The notes: generated from the letters alone by a model not told the origin. Shown: positions 39,939 to 47,412, counted from the stretch's first letter. The stretch is DNA of 64,000 nucleotides from Streptomyces sp. XD-27 (GCF_030553055.1 NZ_CP130713.1:7192001-7256000), one strand, 5' to 3'. Translations and numbers: made by a program.

Positions 39939-40592
39939 ATGGACATCGAGATATCCGACCTGCGCCTCCTGCGGGCCATCGCCGAGACCGGGAGCCTGGC
40001 CGGAGCCGCCCGGGAACTCGGCACCCACCAGGGCAATCTGAGCCGCCGACTGCAACGGATCGAACGGGCCACCGGCCTGGTCGTCTTCCGCCGGAACCAC
40101 CACGGCGTCACGCCGACCGCGGCGGGGCGGCTCCTGCTTCACGGAGCCGACGCGCTGATCCCGCTGGTCGATCAGCTGCTCGCGGCCACCGGCCGAACCC
40201 CCCACCCCGACCCTCGCCCCTCTCCCCCACCTCGCACGAGGCATAGGCCGTACGCTCGTCGGTCCGGCTACGCGAGCCGGTCCGACTATGCGAGCCGGTC
40301 CGACTACGCGAGCCGGTGCACCGTGCGCGAGGCGGAGGCCATCTCCTGCCGGAGGTCGCGCAGCATCGGTTCCGCTTCGCGGGCGGCCCGCAGCTGTTCC
40401 GGATGCAGCGTTGCCGCGACCAGCTCCGGCTTGTCCGGGCCGGCTTCGGCGACGGTGCGGCCGTCCGGACCCCAGATGGCGCTCGACCCGCAGGTGTTCC
40501 ACCCGCCGGGGGTGCCGATGTGGTTGGCCAGGACGGCGTACAGGGTGTTGTCGAAGGCCCGGGCGGGGAACCAGACGCGGGACTCGTGGTAG
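39939..40592 (+). CDS. LysR-type helix-turn-helix protein without effector domain
   Basis: The first about 85 residues are a complete LysR winged helix-turn-helix (LLRAIAETGSLAGAARELGTHQGNLSRRLQRIERATGLVVFRRNHHG) plus linker helix. After a Pro/Arg-rich stretch the frame runs through an 18-bp tandem repeat (YASRSD units) and then antisense to the nitrilase gene for 289 bp, ending at 40592, with no effector domain. Either this is a DNA-binding-only partner of the preceding LysR protein, or the remnant of a truncated LysR gene. The real C-terminus is doubtful. Confidence 0.55.
   Translation: MDIEISDLRLLRAIAETGSLAGAARELGTHQGNLSRRLQRIERATGLVVFRRNHHGVTPTAAGRLLLHGADALIPLVDQLLAATGRTPHPDPRPSPPPRTRHRPYARRSGYASRSDYASRSDYASRCTVREAEAISCRRSRSIGSASRAARSCSGCSVAATSSGLSGPASATVRPSGPQMALDPQVFHPPGVPMWLARTAYRVLSKARAGNQTRDSW
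40262..40318. repeat. Three 18-bp tandem repeats at the nitrilase 3' end
   Basis: GGTCCGACTATGCGAGCC-like 18-mers occur three times, with one or two differences, directly beyond and across the stop codon of the leftward nitrilase gene. Each unit carries a TAG in the nitrilase frame, so the repeat duplicates the stop. In the rightward frame it encodes YASRSD repeats. Confidence 0.8.
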
Positions 40593-41182
40593 CCGTTGCC
40601 CACGCTGAACAGCGCGCCCACCAGGTACGCGTGGCACCCGTCGAGTGCGGCGGAGCGGGCGTGCTCCGGGAAGCCGGAGTCGTAGCAGATGCCCAGCCCG
40701 AGCCGCCAGTCGTCGACGACGAGCGTGCACCCGCTCGCACCCTCCCGGTACACCTCGCGCTCCGTCTTGAACAGCGTCTGCTTGTCGTAGCGGGCCGCGA
40801 GAGCGCCGTCGGGGCCGAACGCCAGCGCCGACACGTACAGGTCCCCAGCCCTGTGCACGGCGGCCCCCGCCACGGCCACCGTGCCGGTGTCGCGGCAGGC
40901 CTCCGCCACGGGGTCCAGCCGCGCGTCCCGGCCGCCGTCCGCGGGCACCGCGTACCGGGCGGGGTCGGCGCGGATGAGCTCCGGCTCGTACCCGGTGAGG
41001 AACTTCTCGGGAAAGACGACGACCCGCACCCCGTCGTCGGCGGCCTCCCGCACCATCCGGGCCACCGTCGCGGCGTTGGCGGGAATGTCCCCGGCGGCGG
41101 CCTGGGCCTGCGCGGCGGCGACGCGAAGCGGGCGGGAGGGCAACGGCAGGGAATCATCCAGGCGTTCGATCACGGCCCTCAC
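40304..41182 (-). CDS. Carbon-nitrogen hydrolase (nitrilase superfamily)
   Basis: 292 residues with the Glu-Lys-Cys triad of the superfamily: Glu in VVVFPEKFLTGYEP, Lys in RYDKQTLFKTE, Cys in GLGICYDSGFPE. Members hydrolyse amides, carbamoyl groups or nitriles in the cytosol; the branch cannot be fixed from sequence alone. GTG 41182 is the start. The Tn7-like left end begins only 32 bp upstream of this start, so the insertion may have separated it from its promoter. Confidence 0.9.
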   Translation of the reverse strand: MRAVIERLDDSLPLPSRPLRVAAAQAQAAAGDIPANAATVARMVREAADDGVRVVVFPEKFLTGYEPELIRADPARYAVPADGGRDARLDPVAEACRDTGTVAVAGAAVHRAGDLYVSALAFGPDGALAARYDKQTLFKTEREVYREGASGCTLVVDDWRLGLGICYDSGFPEHARSAALDGCHAYLVGALFSVGNGYHESRVWFPARAFDNTLYAVLANHIGTPGGWNTCGSSAIWGPDGRTVAEAGPDKPELVAATLHPEQLRAAREAEPMLRDLRQEMASASRTVHRLA

Positions 41183-41213
41183 TCTAGCCAGACCGGGCTT
41201 CGACGGAGGCTGT

Positions 41214-41280
41214 TGTGACTGAGCGCTTCAGGTGGCGGGTGAGCGGCCGAGTTGGCGGGGCTGAGCGTATGAGTTGGCGG
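41214..41280 (+). repeat. Left end, block 1: three tandem TnsB-site-like repeats
   Basis: After TGTGAC come three about 20-22-bp direct repeats beginning at 41220, 41241 and 41262: TGAGCGCTTCAGGTGGCGGG, TGAGCGGCCGAGTTGGCGG(GGC) and TGAGCGTATGAGTTGGCGGG. Tandem about 22-bp sites at the left end are the signature of TnsB-bound Tn7-like termini. Confidence 0.8.
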
Positions 41281-41364
41281 GCAGGGTAGCGGGCAGCTCG
41301 CTCACCTGCGGCGCTTCATGGAAGGTGGCACGCAGACCCGTACGGTCCGGCTGTCCTGAAGGGT

Positions 41365-42132
41365 ATGGAGATCTCGGTCCGTACACCGGCCGTCGAGCCC
41401 CGGGCGATGTGGTCGCATAGCTGCACCCTGGATGATCTCGTCACGCCGTACGCCGTCGACCCGACGGTGGTCGCACGGCTGGAGGCGGGGCCGGGATGGG
41501 CTCGTCGGTGGACGGCGGTGTGGAGGGCGTCCCGGGCGCGGGTGGTCTGCCCGGTCCCGGACCTGGCTGACTTCCCCACGCTCGCCTCGGCACCGGTGCG
41601 GAGCTTCACCTGGCAGGCTCGACAGCGGCACCGCCCGGGGCTGCAGTTTGTGCTGGCAACGAGCCGGATGCACGGCTTCGAGAGCTTGGAAGAGCGCCGC
41701 CTGCTGCTGGCCTTGGACTTCACGGGCGGTATTGAGGAGGTGCTGTCCCAGCCGTTCAAGCTCAGGTTCACCGCCATCGGCGGAGGCGAGGACCACACCC
41801 CGGACTTCCTGGTGCTGCTGAACGGGACGGCGGTGCTGATCGATGTCCGCCCCGGTCATCGGGTCAAGGACAAGGACTTGGTGAAGTTCGCCGCGGCTGA
41901 GCGGGCGGCTGCCTCGGCCGGGTGGCGCTACCTGGTGGTGACCGGCTGGCGCCGACATGTGGCAGCAGGGCTGGACGCGCTGTCGGCCCGGCGCCGACCG
42001 ATGGCCGACCGCCTGGGGCTGCACGATGAGCTGTTGGAGATGGTTGCCGAGCGTCCCCGGCGGTTCGGCGACCTGGTCGAGGCTACGTCGCTGCCCGCCG
42101 TCGCCCGCGCCCATGCCGTCCATCTGCTCTGA
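41365..42132 (+). CDS. TnsA-like transposase endonuclease
   Basis: 255 residues. The TnsA nuclease domain (about 100-185) shows FESLEERRLLLALDF (metal-binding Glu), EDHTPDFLVLL (Asp) and AVLIDVRPG, where the last catalytic Lys of classic TnsA (ExK) reads Arg; a DVRP motif is, to my knowledge, common in actinobacterial relatives. TnsA cuts the 5' ends of the transposon, giving cut-and-paste movement together with TnsB. ATG 41365 follows GAAGGG. It ends 75 bp before tnsB. It appears intact, unlike tnsB. Confidence 0.88.
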   Translation: MEISVRTPAVEPRAMWSHSCTLDDLVTPYAVDPTVVARLEAGPGWARRWTAVWRASRARVVCPVPDLADFPTLASAPVRSFTWQARQRHRPGLQFVLATSRMHGFESLEERRLLLALDFTGGIEEVLSQPFKLRFTAIGGGEDHTPDFLVLLNGTAVLIDVRPGHRVKDKDLVKFAAAERAAASAGWRYLVVTGWRRHVAAGLDALSARRRPMADRLGLHDELLEMVAERPRRFGDLVEATSLPAVARAHAVHLL

Positions 42133-42206
42133 CACCGGCGCATGGCGGTGGACCTGGCCCAGCCCCTGGGCGATGCCTCATGGATCTACCCGGTGGGGAG
42201 ACGGTG

Positions 42207-43840
42207 ATGGCCGAGGGGCGGCAGCGCTTGCGGAGCGAGGATCTGCCCGAACACGACCTGGTCCGGGCACGGATCCGGGCGGCACATCTGCTTGAGGTCC
42301 AGACCGGATTCCGCAGCGGCAGTCGGCACTGGGCCCAGCCGGGAGAGCCGCGGGGTGAGTACGACCCGGCACGCACCACGCTGGCCGAGCGGCGCCGGGC
42401 GAAGGTGGCTGAGCTGAAAGGGATGGACCGGCAGGGGGCCAAGCAGCTGGGACTGGAGTGGATCAGCGAGCGCACGCTGGAGCGGATGGCCGCCCAGTAC
42501 GCCGAGCACGGCCTGATGGGGCTAGCAGACGGGCGGTGGACGCCGCCGCTGCGGGGCCGACGAGCGGTTACCGAGGAGATCACCGAGGCGATCCGGGCCG
42601 TTCACGCCGAGTGCCTGCACCGCTCGAAGGTCAGCATGAAGACCAAAGAGCGGATGATCCACCAGTATGTGGCTGAGAAGTTCGGCACCGAGGTACACGT
42701 CCCGCATTACACGACGCCGGCGAAGATCTGGAAGGAGTGGTTCGGCCCCGAGGGCTCCCGGCAGCGCTACCTGCGCTCGGCCGCGGCGGTGGAGACGGGC
42801 AAGGCGAAAGTTGTGATCACCCGCCCCGGGCAGGTCGTCGCGCTGGATACCACCCCGCTGCCAGTGAAAGTCCTCGACGATGTGTTCGGCAGTCCGATGA
42901 CCGCCCACCTCACCCTGGCTCTCGATGCCTACTCACATTCCCTGGTCGCCTTCCGGCTCACGTCGGTGTCGGAGTCGTCGGTGGAGGTGGCGATGCTGCT
43001 GCGGGACGTGCTGCGGCCGTTGCCGATGCGCCCGGACTGAGGAGAGGAGATGGCCTGGACCTATCCCGGAGTGCCGGCCGCGCTGGTGGCGGAGTTCGCC
43101 GGACGCCCTGTGGCGGATCTGCCGTTTTTCGCCCCGGAAATGGTGACCAGCGACCACGGCAGCGTCTACAAGAACCACCACATCGTTGCCTCCGCTCGCC
43201 GACTCGGCATCGATCTACTGCCGGCCCGCGCCATGCGGCCAACCGACAAGGCCGCGGTCGAGCGCGCATTCGCCGGAATCCAGTCGCTGCTGCTGGAACT
43301 CCTGCTCGGCTACCGGGGCACCGACGTTGCCGACCGTGGCGCCGACCCGGAGGGCGATGCGGTCTGGACGGTTTCGCAAATGGAGCACCTGCTGGCCAGC
43401 TGGATCGTGACGGTGTGGCAAAACCGCAGGCTGGACCAGTACGCCCCAGCCTGGGACGCGGGCGGGCGACATAGCCCGAACACGCTGTTCGCTGCGGCGG
43501 CCGCCCGCGACGGGATCAGTTGGAGATCCCTGATCCGGAGTCGTACTTCGAGCTGCTGCCCGCTCACTTTGTGAAGATCGACGCCCGGCGCGGGGTGAAG
43601 ATCGGCGGACTTTGGTACGGCGGCACCGATCCCGTGCTCGATCCCTACCGGGGCCGGCGTTCGGGCCGCGGAGGACGGCACGCGGGCAAGTGGGCGATCC
43701 ACCGCGATCCGCGTGACTGCCGCCAGGTCTTCTTCGAAGACCCCGAGCAGCCGGGCTCCTGGCAGGCACTGGACTGGAATGGCCTGCCGCCCGGCGACGA
43801 TGTCCCGGCCGCCAGGAGGAACTGCAAGGCCAAGAGGTAG
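42207..43840 (+). pseudogene. TnsB-like DDE transposase: in-frame stop, frameshift and 3' truncation
   Basis: HTH and linker regions (about residues 1-190) precede an rve-type catalytic core: first Asp in VVALDTTPLPVKV, second Asp in VTSDHGSVYKN, Glu in TDKAAVERAFAGIQ. A TGA at 43038-43040 interrupts MRPD-GEEMAWTYPG in the same frame, a Trp codon being likely originally. A 1-base loss near 43,515 shifts the frame before LEIPDP-like sequence (PDPESYFELLPAHFVKIDARRGVKIGGLWY). The Mu-C-like domain stops being recognisable at about 43,815, where it abuts a gene on the other strand. The 3' end and any tnsC are lost. Start ATG 42207 follows GGGGAG. Confidence 0.87.
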
Positions 43841-44196
43841 GCGTTCCCGTCTGCATCTCCGCCGTAACGAGTGTGCAAGCGCTCCTTGTGGATGCTGGCG
43901 TGGGACACGTCGATGTCGAGATCGTTGATGACCGCGATCGCGTCCTCGTACACGGCGAAAAGCCCGGCGGGCAGCAGGGAGTCCCAGGGGCCTGTGCCAT
44001 TCCAGATCTCGTTTCCGTGAAGCTCGAAGTCGGCTGGCACCCTTTGCAGGTGCTTCCTCGCTACCTGGCAGAACTTCTCCGCGAGGGGCTGCACCTTGTC
44101 CTCATGCACGAGCACAGCGGCCAGCGTCAGCAGCTTCTGCTTGTTGGCACCCTTCCCGACGGAGCCCGTCTCGTCGATGTAAACCAGGTGTGCCAT
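43820..44196 (-). pseudogene. DUF3800 protein, 3' end truncated
   Basis: The frame from ATG 44196 gives MAHLVYIDETGSVGKGANKQKLLTLAAVLVHEDK, the DUF3800 signature (YIDESG-like acid site near residue 7), and continues to YEDAIAVINDLDIDVSHASIHKERLHTRYGGDADGNAYLLALQFLLAA. Near 43,820 it runs into antisense tnsB sequence and stops only at 43645. DUF3800 proteins are RNase H-like and common on mobile islands. Both this gene and tnsB lost their 3' ends at the same junction, so a deletion joined them tail to tail. Confidence 0.8.
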
Positions 44197-44265
44197 GCGT
44201 CGAGTAAAGCGGACCGAGGCTCCTGGTGGGTGGAGGCAAGTCCCCAAACAATGAAAACGGGCGGA

Positions 44266-44291
44266 CCCGCCACCTGAGGCGCTCAGTCACG
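44266..44291 (-). repeat. Outgoing end of block 1
   Basis: The reverse complement reads GTGACTGAGCGCCTCAG then GTGGCGGG, matching the left-end repeat with one change; the outermost T of TGTGAC is altered. The next five bases, GCGGT (44292-44296), differ by one base from the GCTGT at the left outer flank. Confidence 0.75.
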
Positions 44292-44298
44292 GCGGTGC

Positions 44299-44362
44299 TG
44301 TGACTGAGCGCTCTAGTTGGCCAGTGAGCATTGCACTGGGCCGTTGAGCGCGGAACTGTCCA
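44299..44362 (+). repeat. Inward end of block 2 with three diverged repeats
   Basis: TGTGACTGAGCGCTCTAG starts at 44299 and is followed by three about 19-20-bp units starting TGAGCGCTCTAG, TGAGCATTGCAC and TGAGCGCGGAAC, each ending in TGG/TGT-CC sequences. They are clearly more diverged than those of blocks 1 and 3. Confidence 0.7.
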
Positions 44363-44395
44363 GCGCAACTCGTGCTGCGTACCGGACGTGGCTGA

Positions 44396-44557
44396 CTCGG
44401 CGCGCTCGTCGCGATCGTCGTCTACTGGCTGGCACTCGTGCACGTCGCCGTCCGGCTGCGCGCGGTGCTCGGCCGACCGGCCTGGCGCCGACGCTGGGAG
44501 CGGATCGGCGGCTGGATGCTCATCGCCCTCGTGGGGGGAGTGGCCGCCACCGGGTGA
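44396..44557 (+). pseudogene. C-terminal fragment of a LysE-type exporter
   Basis: The last 53 codons of a membrane protein: LVAIVVYWLALVHVAVRLRAVLGRPAWRRRWERIGGWMLIALVGGVAATG and a TGA at 44555. The pattern of a hydrophobic segment, a basic RPxxRRRWERIGG loop and a terminal hydrophobic segment resembles LysE/RhtB exporters. Codons before 44396 are stopped and merge into the transposon end, so the gene was cut by insertion or deletion at that end. Confidence 0.55.
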
Positions 44558-44563
44558 CGCGCG

Positions 44564-45649
44564 CTAGGACCGTGTCGCCCTCGCGCACTCGTCCCCAGTG
44601 GACTCGCCCCGCCCGACCGGCGCGCTGCGGTCGTACGGGTCGACCTCCGTGCCGGCCTCGTCCGCCCGGCGGTCCGTGCCGAAGGGCGGGACGAAGTAGC
44701 CCGTGGGGGCGCCGCAGCCGCCGTTGGTCATGTCGTACTTGTACGAGACGATCGAGAACGTGCCCGGCTCGGTGATCACCTTGTCGGGGTCGTCCCAGCT
44801 CAGGACCAGCTCGCGCCGGACGATCGTGCGCACGATTTCGTCGTCGCCGCCCGCGTCCGCGCGGGTGACCGGGTAGACGAAGGTGACGTCGGCGGTCACC
44901 TGGAGCGCGCCGCGCTCGCCCTCCCGGTAGGCGAGCCGGCCCCGGGTCTTCACGACGTCGCCGACCAAGTGGGTGCGGGAGGGCTGGAAGCGGCTGAAGA
45001 GGAGGAGGGGGTCGTTCTTCTCGCTCGGAGATCGGAAAGCGGTTTTCAGAAGGTCTTGGACGTCCTTCTGGTGCGGGTTGATCAGTGCAATCGCCTTCTC
45101 GGGGCGCTCGCCCCGCAGCACGCCACGGTCCAGGCTGGACGCGACGAGGAAGTCCCGGCTGCTGGCCAGGGCCCGCTCGACCTCGGCCGCGCTCATCCAG
45201 CCGATCGCCCCGGCCTTCGGCACCGTGATCCCCGCCGCTCCGCTCGCCCAGCTCGCCGCTGGCGAGCCGCGGAACGGCTCGTCCATGGTGGGGCGCTGGG
45301 CCGCCTCCGCCGGGGGGACCTGGGTCGGGCGGGCCGCCGGCGGCGGGGAGTCAGCGTCGGCGAACAGGTCCACTATCCGCCCCGGCGCGAGCGCCACTAC
45401 CAGCAGCACCAGCGAGGCCAGCAGCCCGACCACGTACCAGCCCGTGCGCCGCTTGGGCCGCGCGGGCGTGTAGCTGCGCCAGCCCTCCAGGCCGTGACCG
45501 GGCTCCGCGCGCAGCCGCTTTGCCACCTCGCGGGCCCGCGCCGACGGCTCCTTGGGCGCGTCGGCGGCACCCGCCACCGACTCGCGAAGAAACCGCTCCC
45601 ACTCCTCGTCGGACCTGGACGAGCCGTCCGGCTCCGTACCCGCACCCAT
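44564..45649 (-). CDS. Membrane-anchored protein of unknown function
   Basis: 361 residues. A cytoplasmic N-terminal region (about 1-68, charged, SDEEWERFLRESV) is followed by one membrane segment (about 69-90, GWYVVGLLASLVLLVVALAPG) and an extracytoplasmic domain of about 270 residues, with FLVASSLDRGVL, SRFQPSRTHLVGDVVKTRGRL, TADVTFVYPVTR and a C-terminal GCGAPTGYFVPPF block. This resembles conserved Streptomyces lipid- or wall-facing proteins, but I cannot name a family. It is the only intact gene in block 2. Confidence 0.75.
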   Translation of the reverse strand: MGAGTEPDGSSRSDEEWERFLRESVAGAADAPKEPSARAREVAKRLRAEPGHGLEGWRSYTPARPKRRTGWYVVGLLASLVLLVVALAPGRIVDLFADADSPPPAARPTQVPPAEAAQRPTMDEPFRGSPAASWASGAAGITVPKAGAIGWMSAAEVERALASSRDFLVASSLDRGVLRGERPEKAIALINPHQKDVQDLLKTAFRSPSEKNDPLLLFSRFQPSRTHLVGDVVKTRGRLAYREGERGALQVTADVTFVYPVTRADAGGDDEIVRTIVRRELVLSWDDPDKVITEPGTFSIVSYKYDMTNGGCGAPTGYFVPPFGTDRRADEAGTEVDPYDRSAPVGRGESTGDECARATRS

Positions 45650-45773
45650 CCCCAACCCCTGGCAATCAGTAGTCCGCGGCCCATTCCCCTGGGACGCGTC
45701 CGCATGATGTTACAGAGCGCTGACAGTGAGGCCGGCTGGGCGGACGGTGTGGGCGCGCCGCCTTTTCTCAACC

Positions 45774-45797
45774 GGCCGACTGAAGCGCTCAGTCACA
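45774..45797 (-). repeat. Outgoing end of block 2
   Basis: The reverse complement is TGTGACTGAGCGCTTCAG followed by TCGGCC, identical to the block 1 left end over the first 17 bases. It is separated from the next inward end (45803) by exactly 5 bp, ACTGA. Confidence 0.8.
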
Positions 45798-45802
45798 ACT
45801 GA

Positions 45803-45868
45803 TGTGACTGAGCGCTTCACCTGGCGGCTGAGCGGCCGAGTCGGCGGATTGAGTACCAGCCAGTCTTC
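45803..45868 (+). repeat. Inward end of block 3 with tandem repeats
   Basis: TGTGACTGAGCGCTTCAC at 45803, then units TGAGCGCTTCACCTGGCGGC, TGAGCGGCCGAGTCGGCGGA and TGAGTACCAGCCAGTC. The first two are nearly identical to those of the block 1 left end, showing the same end type. Confidence 0.8.
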
Positions 45869-46099
45869 GCAGGTCAGGAGCGGAAAACAGCGATAGCCGC
45901 AGATGCGTACTGCGCCACCGGGCGGGCCTCCCTCGCCTCCGTGGGGATCCAGCAACAGCCCCGCCACTGTTCTCGGCCGCACCACTCCCTCCGCGTCCGT
46001 GGTGACACCGCCGTAGGTGAAGTCACCGTTGTGACAGACTCAAGATCACTTTTGACCACACGCCCAGCAGGGTGTTCTGACCAACAGAGTGGGGAACTC

Positions 46100-46600
46100 A
46101 TGACCAGGGTCCGGCTCAGCACCAGCCTTGGCGACATCGTGCTGGAACTCAACAGCGAGAAGGCGCCGAAGACCGTCGAGAACTTCCTGAACTATGTCGA
46201 CCGCGGCCACTACAACGGCACGATCTTCCACCGGGTGATCCCGGGCTTCATGATCCAGGGTGGCGGCTTCACCGCCGACATGGCGCAGAAGCCGGTCGAC
46301 GCCCCGATCGACAACGAGGCGAACAACGGCCTGGAGAACATCTGCGGCGCCGTGACCATGGCGCGGACGAACGACCCGCACTCGGCGACCGCGCAGTTCT
46401 TCATCAACACCGTCGACAACGATTTCCTGGACCACACGTCGCCGACGCCGCAGGGCTGGGGCTACGCGGTGTTCGGCCAGGTCATCGAGGGCATGAACGT
46501 CGTCGATGCAATCAGGGGTGTCGAGACGACTTCCAAGGGCTACCATCAGGACGTTCCGGTTGAGCCCGTGATCATCGAGCGCGCGGAGCGCGCGTCGTAA
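46100..46600 (+). CDS. Peptidyl-prolyl cis-trans isomerase, PpiB-type cyclophilin
   Basis: 166 residues. Cyclophilin catalytic blocks are present: [42 protein letters not shown] and [20 protein letters not shown]. Sequence and length are much closer to PpiB of proteobacteria (short, no insert) than to the usual longer actinobacterial cyclophilins. It catalyses proline isomerisation in the cytoplasm. ATG 46100 follows GGGGA. It is the only gene in block 3 of the Tn7-like array, so it is either cargo or captured host DNA. Confidence 0.93.
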   Translation: MTRVRLSTSLGDIVLELNSEKAPKTVENFLNYVDRGHYNGTIFHRVIPGFMIQGGGFTADMAQKPVDAPIDNEANNGLENICGAVTMARTNDPHSATAQFFINTVDNDFLDHTSPTPQGWGYAVFGQVIEGMNVVDAIRGVETTSKGYHQDVPVEPVIIERAERAS

Positions 46601-46616
46601 GCCTTGAGTAGGTGAC

Positions 46617-46651
46617 ACGGCTCCCAGGTCCGAGAAGGTCCTGGGAGCCGT
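46617..46651 (+). terminator. Terminator of the cyclophilin gene
   Basis: ACGGCTCCCAGG (46617-46628) pairs perfectly with CCTGGGAGCCGT (46640-46651) around an 11-base loop, 17 bp after the stop, followed by TCGTCTGTG. A strong intrinsic-type hairpin. Confidence 0.8.
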
Positions 46652-46921
46652 TCGTCTGTGCCGCCGTCACTTATTGCTATGAGACCGTCCTACGCGCGCC
46701 GCGCGTCTCCCACGGAATCGGGCCACCGCTGGTGAGCTGGCCCGGCGCCGCAGGGCCGGCCGTCGGACCGCAGCGGTCGTACGGTCCGCTCATGGGCGTT
46801 GGAGGGCCACCGGTGCGCCTGATGTGGACGGTCGCTGGGCGAGGGATCGCCGCGGCGGAGGGCCTTCCGTCACACCGCCGCAGGTCAGAGGCGCGCAGAT
46901 TGAGCGCTTCAGTTGGCGAGC

Positions 46922-46947
46922 CCCGCCAGGTGCAGCGCTCAGTCACA
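46922..46947 (-). repeat. Outer right end of the Tn7-like array
   Basis: The reverse complement reads TGTGACTGAGCGCTGCAC then CTGGCGGGG. It is followed on the chromosome side by GCTGT (46948-46952). Just inside, an additional inverted copy TTGAGCGCTTCAGTTGGCGA lies at 46900-46919. Confidence 0.8.
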
Positions 46948-46971
46948 GCTGTGTGCCGGGCGCCTGGCTCA

Positions 46972-47412
46972 TCAGGCCATGACGCGGCCCGCGGCGGCGA
47001 CCAGGTCGTCGGTCGCCGCGATGGCGGCCTCGCGGCGGGCGGCCAGGACGGTGCGGTCGGCGACGTCGCGTATCTCCAATGCGGCCAGGGCGGCCTTGCG
47101 CGCCGGTTCGGCGAGGGACGGTTCGAGGACGGAGACCGAGACCAAGGGGGCGGTCACGGCCGAGCGGGTGACGTGGGACGCTGCACGGGCTGCCTGGAGG
47201 GCTTCCTGGCTCGCCCCGTTCAGGCGAAGGTCTTCGCGGTGCCACATGGCCCGCCGATGGTCACCCAAGGCGGCCACGAGTTCGCCCAGCGCCAAGCGCA
47301 GCGCTTCCGCCCTCCGCTCAGCGCGGGCGGCTCGCTCACCCCTGAACTGAAGCAGTCCGGTGAGCGCGCCGCCGAGCAGCGTGCCCGCCACGGCGATGAC
47401 GGTGGACCACAT
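46972..47412 (-). CDS. KilB-like small membrane-anchored protein
   Basis: 146 residues: one N-terminal membrane segment (WSTVIAVAGTLLGGALTGLLQ), then a long alanine/arginine-rich helical region (ARAERRAEALRLALGELVAALGDHRRAMWHREDLRLNG). The layout and the DHRRAMW block resemble proteins named KilB from Streptomyces conjugative plasmids and their chromosomal relatives. The role in chromosomal copies is unknown. It abuts the right end of the Tn7-like element by 25 bp, with its 3' end facing the element. Confidence 0.7.
   Translation of the reverse strand: MWSTVIAVAGTLLGGALTGLLQFRGERAARAERRAEALRLALGELVAALGDHRRAMWHREDLRLNGASQEALQAARAASHVTRSAVTAPLVSVSVLEPSLAEPARKAALAALEIRDVADRTVLAARREAAIAATDDLVAAAGRVMA

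Larger units (their letters stand above)
41214..46947. mobile_element. Tn7-like composite element with three end-bounded blocks
   Basis: Outer ends TGTGACTGAGCGCTTCA (41214, inward) and its inverted relative TGCAGCGCTCAGTCACA (ending 46947) are flanked by identical 5-bp repeats GCTGT (41209-41213 and 46948-46952), the target duplication size of Tn7-like transposons. TGT...ACA termini fit as well. Internal ends at 44266-44291 and 45774-45797 (outgoing) and at 44299 and 45803 (inward) divide it into three blocks: tnsA/tnsB/DUF3800; lysE fragment plus a membrane protein; and a cyclophilin. No tnsC is present and tnsB is broken, so the element cannot move by itself. Confidence 0.82.

Noticed and set aside
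43645..43820. C-terminus of the DUF3800 protein
   Set aside because: This part of the frame is antisense to tnsB and has no DUF3800 similarity; the true gene was cut near 43,820.
41214..46947. CRISPR-associated or guide-directed transposon
   Set aside because: No cas genes, CRISPR repeats, tnsC or tniQ are visible; only tnsA and a broken tnsB.
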